64,000 bases of DNA from VRUE01 sp044867645 (GCA_044867645.1 JBIOVI010000063.1:1-64000); one strand, 5' to 3'. Numbered from the stretch's first letter, positions 29,816 through 38,825 are shown. Notes: generated by a model not told the origin, from the letters alone. Translations and numbers: made by a program.

Positions 29816-30661
29816 CTAGCCGTCGAGATCGGCGAGGACCTGCAGCATCTCGGGTGAGAGTTTGCCGGAGCAGATCGGCTCCGCCCAGCCGGTCAGGGTC
29901 ACGTCGAGATCGTCTGAGATCTCGACTTCGAGCTCGCCGCCATCGAGCTCGACGACGATCGGGCTGGATGCGCCGCCTAGAAAGGCAGTTACCGCAGCGC
30001 CGCTGGCGCCCGTCCCGGAGGAGAGCGTCTCCCCCACCCCTCGCTCGAAGATCCGTGCTCGGACGCGACTGCCGTCGATCTTCAGGAAGGAGACGTTGGT
30101 GCGGCTGGGGAACAGCTCGTGGCCTTCGATCCCCGGACCGATCTCAGCCAGGTCGAGCTCCGCCAGCGCGTCCCCAACGACGATCGCGCACTGCGGATTA
30201 CCGATCGAGATGTGCTGGAACTCCCACTTACGACCGGCGGCCGTCAGGGTGCCACTGCCGTCCGACCCACCCGACGGGAAGTCCTTTGAGGCAGTCGAGG
30301 CCCTGCCCATCTCGACCGAGCAGGTCCGCTCCGAGGTGATCGTCGGTGTAATCGGCCCGGCCGCGGTGCGGATGGCGAAGGTGTCGGCCTCGGTCCAACC
30401 GTGCCGTCGCAAGTAGAGGATCGCCTCCCGCGCGCCGTTGCCCGAAAGCTCGGCCTCGCCGCCATCGGGATTGAAGATGCGCAGCTCGGCGACGAACGCG
30501 GGGTCATCGCTGCGCGACAGCAACAGCACTCCGTCGGAGCCGATGCCGAAGTGCGGGTCGCAGATCCGCTGCACCCGTGCAGGGCTCAAATCCCACGGCA
30601 GCTCGTCGGCCTCGACGATCACGTAGTCGTTTCCCAGCGCCGTCCACTTCTCGAATCGCAT
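29816..30661 (-). CDS. dapF: Diaminopimelate epimerase homologue lacking both catalytic cysteines
   Basis: 281 residues with the DapF two-lobed pattern: 'KWTALGNDYVIVE' start, 'RIFNPDGGEAE', 'ERGVGET'. In known DapF the two active cysteines lie in 'CGNG' and 'CGTG'. Here the sequence reads 'LSGNGARE' and 'LSSGTGASG': both positions are serine. Known DapF converts LL- to meso-diaminopimelate by a two-cysteine acid/base mechanism, so this copy may be inactive, use serine chemistry, or have another substrate. It sits 41 bases upstream of the aminotransferase on the same strand. Confidence 0.85.
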   Translation of the reverse strand: MRFEKWTALGNDYVIVEADELPWDLSPARVQRICDPHFGIGSDGVLLLSRSDDPAFVAELRIFNPDGGEAELSGNGAREAILYLRRHGWTEADTFAIRTAAGPITPTITSERTCSVEMGRASTASKDFPSGGSDGSGTLTAAGRKWEFQHISIGNPQCAIVVGDALAELDLAEIGPGIEGHELFPSRTNVSFLKIDGSRVRARIFERGVGETLSSGTGASGAAVTAFLGGASSPIVVELDGGELEVEISDDLDVTLTGWAEPICSGKLSPEMLQVLADLDG

Positions 30662-30678
30662 CGCCGCACCCTACCCAG

Positions 30679-30726
30679 ACGTGCCGGGACTTAGAGGTCC
30701 ATATGGGCGCTTAAGTCACGGCACGT
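30679..30726. repeat. 15-bp inverted repeat between miaA and dapF
   Basis: ACGTGCCGGGACTTA (30679-30693) pairs with TAAGTCACGGCACGT (30712-30726), 14 of 15 positions, around an 18-base loop holding CCATATGG. The right arm includes the last codons of miaA. No T-run follows, so it is a possible operator, processing site or weak terminator. Positions 6-26 of the window carry a similar sequence inside coding DNA. Confidence 0.5.
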
Positions 30727-31450
30727 CCAGCGTGGCAGCGATTTGGGTGGCCACCTCGACGTCTGAGCGGTCGGTGCGATCGATCCAGCGCAGGTTTGGG
30801 ATCTTGCGCATCCAAGTGAGCTGGCGGCGGGCATAGTTGCGGGAACGCTTCTTCATCCGCTCGACGTCGCCGGCGAGCAACTCGTCGAAGCCGAGCGCCT
30901 TGCGCGCCGTACGCGACGGGCCCAGTGCCTCGGCCCTCCTGACCTCCTCGGCGGCTCCGCCGGAGACGATCGCCTCGGTCCGCGCGTCGATCCGCTCGTA
31001 GAGCTGGGCGCGGTCCATGTCCAGCCCGAAGATCGTCGTCGGCAGCCGGGTCTCGGACGACCAGAGCTCGGAGTCCTCAGACCCAGAGGGCACCTTTTCG
31101 AGCGACAGCTCGGCCACCGCCGCGCGCAGATACAGCCCGGTCCCCCCCACCACGATCGGTTGCCGCCCCGCCGCCAACGCCGCATCGATCTCCACGTGAG
31201 CCAATCGCATGTAGTCACCGACGGAAAACGGCTGGGTAACGGAGACGAAGCCCACCAAGCGATGCTCAAGCCTGTCTCGCTCGGCTTCCGTTGCTACGCC
31301 CGTCAGCGCCTCGAGACCCTCGTAGACCTGCAGCGCATCGCACGAGATCGCAACCGGGTCCTCGCCCCGCTCCTTCAGCAGCGTGGCAAGCTCGATGGCG
31401 ACCCCGGTCTTGCCGACACCGGTAGGCCCAAAGATCGCGACTACGCGCAT
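30716..31450 (-). CDS. miaA: tRNA dimethylallyltransferase, compact form
   Basis: 244 residues; typical MiaA has about 300. P-loop 'FGPTGVGKT' (about residues 7-15), 'DALQVYEGL' (the DSxQVY motif with Ala for Ser), 'VVGGTGLYLRA', and 'RNYARRQLTWMRK' near the end. The segment between 'VGGTGLYL' and the C-terminal helices is about 50 residues shorter than usual, removing most of the insertion domain. MiaA adds dimethylallyl to A37 of UNN-reading tRNAs; MiaB, encoded just upstream, then methylthiolates it. Confidence 0.88.
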   Translation of the reverse strand: MRVVAIFGPTGVGKTGVAIELATLLKERGEDPVAISCDALQVYEGLEALTGVATEAERDRLEHRLVGFVSVTQPFSVGDYMRLAHVEIDAALAAGRQPIVVGGTGLYLRAAVAELSLEKVPSGSEDSELWSSETRLPTTIFGLDMDRAQLYERIDARTEAIVSGGAAEEVRRAEALGPSRTARKALGFDELLAGDVERMKKRSRNYARRQLTWMRKIPNLRWIDRTDRSDVEVATQIAATLDVP

Positions 31451-31483
31451 CGGAAATGTGGCTCAGGCGTTCCGTAATGGCCG

Positions 31484-31583
31484 TGTCGGGGCTGCCCCGA
31501 ACGGCTTGTACTTTTTCGTCGTCGGGACCGTGGACGACTAATCCGAAACCACCGAAAAAGTTGAGTGAGGGGTTGCCCCGACA
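31484..31583. repeat. Long palindromic repeat, copy 1 (miaA-miaB gap)
   Basis: About 100 bases with imperfect inverted ends: outer TGTCGGGGC / GCCCCGACA and inner ACTTTTTCG / CGAAAAAGT. The left inner part CTTGTACTTTTTCG is shared with copy 2 at 55276. It fills the gap between miaB (31589) and miaA (31450). The T-first/A-last order is opposite to a terminator, which favours a MITE- or REP-like element. Confidence 0.6.
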
Positions 31584-31588
31584 CCGCC

Positions 31589-32908
31589 CTAACCGACGCG
31601 ACTGAGCAACAGCTCCGTCCCACTGAGAGTCGTCGAAGTCGCGGCGTCGATCTGAACCGTGACGAACTCACCGGGCACCCCAGTTCCGTCGAAATTAACG
31701 GTCTTGTTATGCCTGGTACGCCCACGCAGCCGAGTCGGATCGGTCCTGCTGGGACCCTCGACCAGCACCTCGAGCTCGCGCCCGACGAACCGCTGCGCCC
31801 GCTCGGTAGCTCGCCGCTGGACCAGCTCGACCAGCCGCTCCATCCGCTCGCGCTTGACCGGGTGCGACACCTGCTCTCCCATCGTCGCCGCCTCGGTTTC
31901 TCGCCGCGGCGAGAAGACGAAGGTGAAGGCGCCGTCGTAGCCGACCTCGTCGACTACCTCGAGCGTCTGCTCGAAGTCAGCCTCGGTCTCACTGGGAAAG
32001 CCGACGATGATGTCGGTCGTGATCGCGCAGTCGGGGACGTGCTCGCGGATTAGCGAGACGCGGTCCATGTAGCGTCGGCGGTCGTAGGTGCGCCGCATCC
32101 GCTTGAGGATCGCGCTGGATCCCGATTGCAGTGGCAGATGGATGTGCTCGCAGAGCGAAGGCAGCTCGGCGTGGGCACGGATCACGTCCTCCTTCATGTC
32201 CTTCGGGTGCGGGCTGGTGTAGCGGACGCGGTCGATGCCGTCGATCGCGTCGATCTGAGCCAACAGCCCCGAGAAGCCGACCCGCGACTCCGCCGGCAGG
32301 TCGCGGCCGTAGCTGTTGACGTTCTGACCCAGCAGCGTCACCTCGCGCACTCCATCCGCGGCAAGGGACGTCGCCTCCGCGATCAGCTCCCCGGGATCGC
32401 GGCTCACCTCCCTGCCCCGAGTCGAGGGCACGATGCAGTAGGCGCACCTGCAATTGCAGCCTTGGGAGATCTGCAGCCAGCCCTGGAACTCGCGCTGCCG
32501 GCGCGCCGGCAGATGACCGGAGAAATCCTCGAACTCGAAATAGCCCTGCGCCGTCAAAGAGTCGGAGGTGAGGAACTCCGCGAGCTTGTGGATCTGACCC
32601 GGCCCGAAAGCGACGTCGACGAAGGGAAAGCGCTCGAAGACCTCCTCCTTGACCGACTGCGCCCAGCAGCCGCCGACCCCGACGACGCGCTCGGGGTCTT
32701 CGCCTTTCAGCCGCTTCGCCTCACCGAGGTGAGCGACAAACCGATTGTCGGCCGACTCGCGGATCGAGCAGGTGTTGAAGAGGATCAGATCGGCCTCGGC
32801 ACGACTCGCCGCCTCCTCGTAGCCGAGCGACTCGAGCATGCCCTGCATGCGCTCGGAGTCGTGCACGTTCATCTGGCAGCCGAACGTGGTTACGTGGTAG
32901 GTGGGCAT
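31589..32908 (-). CDS. miaB: tRNA-2-methylthio-N6-dimethylallyladenosine synthase
   Basis: 439 residues. The UPF0004 domain has three cluster cysteines ('TFGCQMN', 'FNTCSIRE', 'GGCWAQ'), then the radical-SAM motif 'GCNCRCAYC' (CxxxCxxC), and a C-terminal TRAM domain. It adds the 2-methylthio group at A37 of tRNAs modified by MiaA, with two [4Fe-4S] clusters. The order miaB then miaA on this strand fits one pathway in one transcription unit. Confidence 0.95.
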   Translation of the reverse strand: MPTYHVTTFGCQMNVHDSERMQGMLESLGYEEAASRAEADLILFNTCSIRESADNRFVAHLGEAKRLKGEDPERVVGVGGCWAQSVKEEVFERFPFVDVAFGPGQIHKLAEFLTSDSLTAQGYFEFEDFSGHLPARRQREFQGWLQISQGCNCRCAYCIVPSTRGREVSRDPGELIAEATSLAADGVREVTLLGQNVNSYGRDLPAESRVGFSGLLAQIDAIDGIDRVRYTSPHPKDMKEDVIRAHAELPSLCEHIHLPLQSGSSAILKRMRRTYDRRRYMDRVSLIREHVPDCAITTDIIVGFPSETEADFEQTLEVVDEVGYDGAFTFVFSPRRETEAATMGEQVSHPVKRERMERLVELVQRRATERAQRFVGRELEVLVEGPSRTDPTRLRGRTRHNKTVNFDGTGVPGEFVTVQIDAATSTTLSGTELLLSRVG

Positions 32909-32955
32909 CCCCCTCAGGGTACTGACGGTGCGAGATGCGACGGTTTGCAGCGTCC

Positions 32956-33576
32956 TCAGCGGATGGTGAGGGTGCCTTCCATGCCCGCTTCGGCATGGCC
33001 GGGCACGGTGCAGAGGAAGGTGTAGGTGCCCGGCGCGAGATCGGCGCTCACCGACGTCTTCCCTTCGGAAATCGTTTCCGAGACGGCGATCTGCTTGCCG
33101 CCTTGCTCGATCGCCACGTCGTGTTCGAGCGTTGCCGGATTGTCGAAGTCAATCGTCACCTTGCCGGGCTTGCTGCTCAGCGTCGTCGTGTCAAAGGCGA
33201 TCTCGGTTGGGTCCGCCGCCAGCTGCAGGGTGCCGCCGGGGCCTTTCGAGGCCGCTTCGGGCTTCGGCATCCCGCTCGCCTCGCGCTTCGCCTCTCCCCC
33301 ACCCTCGGTCTTGCCGGTCTCGGCGGGCGTCAACCCCTCCTCTTCGGTGAACTCCTGGCCGGCCTGCTCGAACTCGCTCGCTCTCGCCTCCTGCTCGTCC
33401 TTGCCGTTGAGAACGGCGAACGTCGTCGCGGCGCCCACCAACGCGACGAACCAGAGCGCGACGAGTGGCGCCATCCGTCCCGGGAACCGCTCGAAACGCA
33501 GTCCCGCGAAACTCACCAGCACCGCCGACACGGCGAGAGCCGCGCCGCAGACGTAAAAGATCGTGGCGTTATCCAT
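32956..33576 (-). CDS. Membrane-anchored cupredoxin (plastocyanin-like)
   Basis: 206 residues. Two N-terminal membrane helices ('YVCGAALAVSAVLVSFAGL' and 'MAPLVALWFVALVGAATTFAVL') are followed by an acidic linker and a cupredoxin domain with type-1 copper ligands: His in 'LEHDVAIEQ', Cys in 'YTFLCTVPGHAEAGM' together with His and Met. It should carry electrons on the outer face of the membrane, perhaps to a terminal oxidase encoded elsewhere. Confidence 0.85.
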   Translation of the reverse strand: MDNATIFYVCGAALAVSAVLVSFAGLRFERFPGRMAPLVALWFVALVGAATTFAVLNGKDEQEARASEFEQAGQEFTEEEGLTPAETGKTEGGGEAKREASGMPKPEAASKGPGGTLQLAADPTEIAFDTTTLSSKPGKVTIDFDNPATLEHDVAIEQGGKQIAVSETISEGKTSVSADLAPGTYTFLCTVPGHAEAGMEGTLTIR

Positions 33577-33630
33577 GCGCGGCGGAATCCTATCCAGTGA
33601 GGACGGCGGAGCGACGCCGGCGGATAGGCG

Positions 33631-34962
33631 TCACCGGGCGTAATTCGTGGCGCGACTCTCGCGGATCACGGTGATCTTGATCTGGCCCGGATACTCGACC
33701 TCCCGCTCGATCGAGGTGGCGATCTCGTACGAGATCAGCGCCGCCCGCTCGTCGTCCACCTCGCCGGGGTCGACCATCACCCGGATCTCGCGCCCGGCCT
33801 GCATCGCGTGGACCTTTTCGACCCCGGGATGACGGGAGGCCAGTCCCTCGAGATCGCGCAGGCGGGTCACGTATCCCTCGAGCGTGTCGCCGCGAGCCCC
33901 CGGGCGAGCGCCGGAGACGGCGTCGGCAGCTTGCACGATCACGGCCTCGACCGTGCGTGGCTCGACCTCGTCGTGATGGGCCTCGATCGCATGTGACACG
34001 GCCTCGCTCTCGCCGTAGCGGCGGGCGAGCCGGGCCCCGGCCTTCGCGTGAGTGCCCTCGACCTCGTGGCTGACAGCCTTGCCGATGTCGTGCAGCAGCG
34101 CCGCCCGTCGCACCGTCTCCTCGCTGACACCCAGCTCCGCCGCGATCAGCGACGCCAGATGCGCGCACTCGACCAAGTGGCTGAGCACATTCTGCCCGTA
34201 GCTCGTACGGAACTGAAGTCTGCCGAGCAGCTGCGCCAGATGGGGGTGAAGTCCGCTTACCCGGGCCTCCAGCAAGGCTCGCTCGGCCTCCTCCGCGATC
34301 CGGCCGCCGATCTCTTCTCCAGCCTGGGCATAGGCTTCCTCGCAGCGAGCCGGATGGATGCGACCGTCGGAGACCAACCTCTCCAGCGTGATCCGGGCGA
34401 TCTCCCTGCGCACCCCGTCGAAGCTCGAGATTCGCACCGCCCGCGGTGTGTCGTCGACAAGGATGTCGACCCCGGTGAGCTGCTCGAGGGTGTGGATGTT
34501 GCGCCCGTCCCGCCCGATGATCCTGCCCTTCATCTCATTGTTCGGCAGGGGAACGAGCTGGGTCGTGCTTTCTATCGCATGGGCTCCCGCGAGACGCTGG
34601 GTCGCGGCGGCAAGGATTCCGCGAGCCCGGCGCTCGGTTGCGGTCCGTGTCTCCTCCTCGATCCGTCGCAGCACCAAGCCCGCCCGGCGACGGGCATCGA
34701 CTTCCATCGCGCGGATCAGGGTTCGCCGCGCCTCGGCGGCGCTCAGCGAGGAGATCCGCTCCAGCTCCGCAAGCTGCCTGTTTTCGCCCTCGCCTAGCTC
34801 CGCCTCCCGGCAGTCCAAATCTCGCTCGCGAGCGTCAAGCGAGTCCCGGCGACGCTCCAGCTCATCTAGCTGGGCATCCAGCGCCTCCAGCCGGTCCAGC
34901 ACCAAATCGGGCTTCGAACCGTTGCCGCGTGACGACATCCACGACGGCAGGCTGAGTTTCAT
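33631..34962 (-). CDS. rny: Ribonuclease Y without membrane anchor
   Basis: 443 residues (about 520 is usual). A charged coiled coil (about 20-120) replaces the standard N-terminal membrane helix, then a KH domain ('MKGRIIGRDGRNIHTLEQLTG') and an HD domain ('LLHDIGKAVSHE', 'AIEAHHDE'). RNase Y starts mRNA decay by endonucleolytic cuts, normally from the membrane. Without the helix this form should be cytosolic unless bound by a partner. No alternative upstream start providing a helix is visible. Confidence 0.9.
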   Translation of the reverse strand: MKLSLPSWMSSRGNGSKPDLVLDRLEALDAQLDELERRRDSLDARERDLDCREAELGEGENRQLAELERISSLSAAEARRTLIRAMEVDARRRAGLVLRRIEEETRTATERRARGILAAATQRLAGAHAIESTTQLVPLPNNEMKGRIIGRDGRNIHTLEQLTGVDILVDDTPRAVRISSFDGVRREIARITLERLVSDGRIHPARCEEAYAQAGEEIGGRIAEEAERALLEARVSGLHPHLAQLLGRLQFRTSYGQNVLSHLVECAHLASLIAAELGVSEETVRRAALLHDIGKAVSHEVEGTHAKAGARLARRYGESEAVSHAIEAHHDEVEPRTVEAVIVQAADAVSGARPGARGDTLEGYVTRLRDLEGLASRHPGVEKVHAMQAGREIRVMVDPGEVDDERAALISYEIATSIEREVEYPGQIKITVIRESRATNYAR

Positions 34963-35013
34963 CTAAGCCAGATAGTACTCCCAGAGAACCGCTTGTCTAA
35001 CCTAGGGCCGGCC

Positions 35014-36093
35014 TTAAGCAGCTTCTGCGACCGGCGGAGGAGTCTCTTGTGGGGCTTTTTCTGCGCCGATGCCGAGCGCTGCGCGGATCTTTGCCTCGAT
35101 CTCGCTCGCGATCTCGGGATTGTCGACGAGGAACTGCTTGGCGTTGTTGCGTCCCTGGCCCAGCCGCGTCTCGCCGTAGGAGAAGAAAGACCCGGATTTC
35201 TGCACCAGATCGTGCTCGATCCCGAAGTCGATCAGTCCCCCCTCGCGGGAGATGCCGACCCCGTACTCGATGTCGAATTCGGCCTGTTTGAAGGGCGATG
35301 CGACCTTGTTCTTGACGACTTTGACCCGAACCCGGTTGCCGACCGCCTCGGTCCCTTCCTTGAGGGTCTCGATGCGGCGGATGTCGAGGCGCTGCGAGGA
35401 ATAGAACTTCAGCGCCCGACCGCCCGGCTGGGTCTCGGGCGAGCCGAACTGGACCCCGACCTTTTCGCGGATCTGATTGGTGAAGAGGCAGACGGTGTTC
35501 GTCCGGTTGAGATTCCCGGCGAGTTTGCGCATCGCCTGCGACATCAGTCGCGCTTGGAGGCCGACGGTCGTGTCGCCGATCTGGCCATCCAGCTCGGCTT
35601 TCGGCGTCAGCGCCGCGACCGAGTCGATCGCGACGACGTCGACCGCGGCGGAGGCGATCAGCCGGTCGGCGATCTGCAGCGCCTGCTCGCCGTAGTCGGG
35701 CTGGGAGACCAGCAACTCGTCGGTGTCGACGCCGATCGCCCGTGCGTAGATCGGGTCGATCGAGTGCTCGGTGTCGATGAAGGCGCAGATCCCGCCACGA
35801 CTCTGGGCCTCGGCGATGATGTGGTAGATCAGCGTCGTCTTTCCCGACGACTCCGGACCGAAGATCTCGACGATCCGCCCGCGCGGCACCCCGCCGATCC
35901 CCAGCGCGAGGTCGAGCGAGAGCGCCCCGGTCGGGATCGCTTCGATCGGGATTGCGCTGTCGGCGCCGAGGCGCATCAGCGCGCCCTGGCCGAAGTCCCG
36001 CTCGATCTGGGTCACCGCCGCCTCGAGCGCCGCGTCCTTCGCCTTGGCCTCCTTGGCCGAGGCATCCTTCAAAGCCGCTTTCTTGTCTGCCAT
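35014..36093 (-). CDS. recA: Recombinase RecA
   Basis: 359 residues. ATG 36093 was chosen because GAGGTGAT precedes it. Walker A 'GPESSGKTT', Walker B 'VVAIDSVAAL', and the loop 'GLQARLMSQAMRKL' are intact. The N-terminus is longer and Ala/Lys-rich. It pairs homologous DNA strands and triggers the SOS response. No recX follows; the downstream gene is rny. Upstream neighbours thpR and cinA are on the same strand. Confidence 0.97.
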   Translation of the reverse strand: MADKKAALKDASAKEAKAKDAALEAAVTQIERDFGQGALMRLGADSAIPIEAIPTGALSLDLALGIGGVPRGRIVEIFGPESSGKTTLIYHIIAEAQSRGGICAFIDTEHSIDPIYARAIGVDTDELLVSQPDYGEQALQIADRLIASAAVDVVAIDSVAALTPKAELDGQIGDTTVGLQARLMSQAMRKLAGNLNRTNTVCLFTNQIREKVGVQFGSPETQPGGRALKFYSSQRLDIRRIETLKEGTEAVGNRVRVKVVKNKVASPFKQAEFDIEYGVGISREGGLIDFGIEHDLVQKSGSFFSYGETRLGQGRNNAKQFLVDNPEIASEIEAKIRAALGIGAEKAPQETPPPVAEAA

Positions 36094-36103
36094 CTCAATC
36101 ACC

Positions 36104-36706
36104 TCACTGCCGCCCGCCTGTGGGCAGCTCGACTTGCGCCAGCGGGGTGTACTGCGCACCCTGCGGCTGGAGTTCAGAACGGTAGAGAGTCATCCGGCGG
36201 CAAACCGCAGGCTGCAGCAATGCTTGCGGTAGCGCCCGAGGAGGTCGCGTGACGGACGCTGGACGCTTCGAGCCGCGTTCCTCGCGGCGCACCCTGGCCA
36301 CCGTGACGTGCGGCCAGAACGGCCGCTTCTCCGGCTCGTAGAGGTGTGCTTCGATCAGCTTCTCCTCCACCACCGCCTGGAGCTTCGCCGCGGCGGGCGA
36401 GGCGACGGGGATCGCGAAGAGGCGCGGCCGGCCGCGCTCCGGTCGCGGCACCGGGTGCCCTAACTCCATCCTGGGCGCAGGCCCGGCGCTCCCCTCGACG
36501 ATCCCCGCCAGTCGCGGGATCTCCTTCTCCGGCAGGTAGCCGAGAAACGCAAGGGTGATGTGAAGCGATGCGGGTGCAACCGGCCGTAGCGCCGGATCGA
36601 CAAGCGCCTCATGCCCCCAGGCAACGATCTCCGTTCGCACCCGATCGGGCAGGTCGAGCGCAACGAACATCCGTGCCCGCGGACTCTTCAACCTCTCCTT
36701 CGCCAT
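36104..36706 (-). CDS. thpR: RNA 2',3'-cyclic phosphodiesterase (2H family)
   Basis: 200 residues with two HxT motifs, 'LHITLAFLG' and 'PHVTVARVR', each giving a histidine to the active site. The family opens 2',3'-cyclic phosphate RNA ends and can ligate 2'-5' tRNA halves in vitro. Start ATG 36706; ATG 36670 ('MFVALDLP') is a shorter alternative. Lies between cinA and recA, 10 bases before the latter. Confidence 0.9.
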   Translation of the reverse strand: MAKERLKSPRARMFVALDLPDRVRTEIVAWGHEALVDPALRPVAPASLHITLAFLGYLPEKEIPRLAGIVEGSAGPAPRMELGHPVPRPERGRPRLFAIPVASPAAAKLQAVVEEKLIEAHLYEPEKRPFWPHVTVARVRREERGSKRPASVTRPPRALPQALLQPAVCRRMTLYRSELQPQGAQYTPLAQVELPTGGRQ

Positions 36707-36774
36707 GCGGCGGACGCTACGTGGCGGCGGCGCACGAGACAACGCGCGATCGCCAAAAATCTGTGCCGATTTCG

Positions 36775-38073
36775 CTACAGAGGTGCATCCTTGCCGCCGA
36801 GCAGGGTCCGCAGCAGGTGCATCGCAACGAGGGCGGAGCGTTCGCGGATGTCCTCGCGCCCGCCCGGGATGACCGGATCGCGGGCGATGCTGGTGCCATC
36901 GGCAAGACGGGCGTCGAAGCAGACGTAACCGACCGGCTTCTCCTCGCTGCCCCCGTCGGGGCCGGCGATCCCGGTTATCGAGACGGCGACATCGGCCCCA
37001 AATCGCTCCAGCGCCCCCTGCGACATCGCAGCGGCAACCTCGGCCGAGACGGCACCGTGGCTTGCGATCAGCTCCGGGTCGACCCCCAGCAGCTCGGCCT
37101 TTGCCTCGTTCGAGTAGGCAACGACGCTGCCGGCGAAGTAGGCCGAAGCCCCTGGCAGATCGGTGATCCGAGCCGCCAGCAGCCCTCCCGAGCAAGACTC
37201 GGCAAGACCCAGCTGGCGCCCCTGCAACAAGCGCGCGAGCTGCGAATCGACGGTCTCACCGTCGAGGCTGAACAGATGGCGGCTATGTCGGTCGGCAAGG
37301 CCGACTCGCACTGTCTCCGCGACGGCCGCCGCCTCGGCTCGGTAGCGGACGTCGATCTCTATCTCGCCGCGGCGTAGGCAGGTGGTGATCTCCACCGCCG
37401 CCAGATCCGTCCCCTCGCCCTCGATCTCTCGCAGGCTCTTGGCGATCTCCGACTCCGGGATGCCGAACATCCTCACCGTGTAGGCAAGCAATGGCGTGGC
37501 GCGAGCCAGCACCGCCTGCACCGGCCGCGACTCGATCGCCCGCGGCCACATCGGTTGCAGCTCCCGCGGCGGACCGGGCAGGACGATCGCGACCCGCTCG
37601 CCCGCCGGCACCACCAGCCCAGGCGCGGTTCCGACCGGATCGAGGGGCGCAGAGCCCTCGGGCACCATCGCCTGCTTGCGGTTGGCCACGCGCACCGCCT
37701 CCTCGTCGAAGCGGAAGCGCCGCGCGAAGCCACGCAGGATCGCCGCGATCTTCTCCTCCATCTCCTCGTCGAGCACCAGCTCCCGCCCGGCGAAGCGCGC
37801 GACGACCTCCGCCGTCAGGTCGTCGGCGGTCGGACCGAGACCGCCGGAGGTGACGATCAGATCCATCCCCTCGGAAGCCATGAAGCGCAGGGCGGACTCG
37901 AGATCGTCGGGCCGGTCGCCGACGACCAGGATGTGGGCGACGTCGACGCCCAGCTCGGCCAGCCGTTCGGAGATCCAGGGCCCGTTGCGGTCGGCTATGC
38001 GGCCGGTCAAGACCTCGGTTCCCGTTACGACAATGCCCGCCCTAACAATGGCCGCCGCCCCCGGACCGCTCAT
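36775..38073 (-). CDS. cinA: CinA-like nicotinamide-nucleotide amidase / ADP-ribose pyrophosphatase
   Basis: 432 residues. The N-terminal molybdopterin-binding-like (COG1058) domain has 'TGTEVLTGRI', 'TSGGLGPTADDLT' and 'LPGPPRELQPM'. The C-terminal PncC amidase domain has 'AESCSGGLLAARITDLPGAS', 'SNEAKAELLGV' and 'GIAGPDGG'. It recycles pyridine nucleotides by deamidating NMN. ATG overlaps the stop of the RodZ-like gene. cinA next to recA is a common actinobacterial arrangement. Confidence 0.93.
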   Translation of the reverse strand: MSGPGAAAIVRAGIVVTGTEVLTGRIADRNGPWISERLAELGVDVAHILVVGDRPDDLESALRFMASEGMDLIVTSGGLGPTADDLTAEVVARFAGRELVLDEEMEEKIAAILRGFARRFRFDEEAVRVANRKQAMVPEGSAPLDPVGTAPGLVVPAGERVAIVLPGPPRELQPMWPRAIESRPVQAVLARATPLLAYTVRMFGIPESEIAKSLREIEGEGTDLAAVEITTCLRRGEIEIDVRYRAEAAAVAETVRVGLADRHSRHLFSLDGETVDSQLARLLQGRQLGLAESCSGGLLAARITDLPGASAYFAGSVVAYSNEAKAELLGVDPELIASHGAVSAEVAAAMSQGALERFGADVAVSITGIAGPDGGSEEKPVGYVCFDARLADGTSIARDPVIPGGREDIRERSALVAMHLLRTLLGGKDAPL

Positions 38074-38825
38074 TCGCAGTCGGGCCTTTCCCCTTCTTCG
38101 AGCGCGATCAACTTGCCACCGGAGTCGACGCGGTAGCCCACCGGGCTGGAGCTGGCAGGAACTTCTGCATCTTCCCCGTCGACGAGCATAGTCACCGAGC
38201 CGTTTCCCAGCGCGACTTCGAACCCCTTCGACCGGAACGGTCCCTCTTCGGCACCCGCTTCGAGGATCTGACCGTCGATCAGCGGCTCTTCCTTGGCATC
38301 CAGCAGGCACACCCATACTTCCGAGGTCGCCGCGAGGCGTACGGCGACGCCTGGCTGGGCGACCGGTTGCGTCGTCTGGCCGGTGTTCTTGTGCCGCTTC
38401 CCCCCGTTTGCCGATGGCGCCGGCGCGGAAGAGTCGCCATCGCCTCCCGCCAGGCCGATTCCGATGACAACAGCGATCAGGCCGAGGATGAGCGCGGTCG
38501 CCAAGACGCCACGTGGAATCCGGGGACGACTGCCACGGCCACCGGTCGGAACCGGCTCGACGCGCTTCGGTGCCCGCTCCCCCCCAGGCGGAGCGGTGCT
38601 GCGCCGGTAGTCGTCGGCGAGGCGCTCTCCATCGAGACCGAGGTAGGAGGCGTAGGTACGGATGAACCCTCGCGTATAGGCACCGCCGGGAAGTGCGTCC
38701 CACTCCTCGTTCTCCATCGCCTGCAAGTAGCGAGCACGGATCTTGATCGCACTTTCGACCTCGTCCAGATCGATTTTGCGACGGCTTCGCGCCTCGCGCA
38801 GGGTGGCTCCGATGCCGATGTCCAC
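38070..38825 (-). CDS. RodZ-like helix-turn-helix membrane protein
   Basis: 251 residues. An N-terminal Xre-type HTH_25 ('IGATLREARSRRKIDLDEVE', then 'RGFIRTYASYLGLD') is followed by a Pro/Arg linker, one membrane helix ('VLATALILGLIAVVIGIGLA') and an outside beta-type DUF4115 domain. This is the layout of RodZ, which ties MreB and cell shape to the membrane. The position directly after ftsK supports a division/shape role. Confidence 0.85.
   Translation of the reverse strand: MDIGIGATLREARSRRKIDLDEVESAIKIRARYLQAMENEEWDALPGGAYTRGFIRTYASYLGLDGERLADDYRRSTAPPGGERAPKRVEPVPTGGRGSRPRIPRGVLATALILGLIAVVIGIGLAGGDGDSSAPAPSANGGKRHKNTGQTTQPVAQPGVAVRLAATSEVWVCLLDAKEEPLIDGQILEAGAEEGPFRSKGFEVALGNGSVTMLVDGEDAEVPASSSPVGYRVDSGGKLIALEEGERPDCE

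Noticed and set aside
31484..31583. Interpretation of the long palindromes as Rho-independent terminators
   Set aside because: The arms read T-run first and A-run last, opposite to a bidirectional terminator, and no T-run follows the stem.
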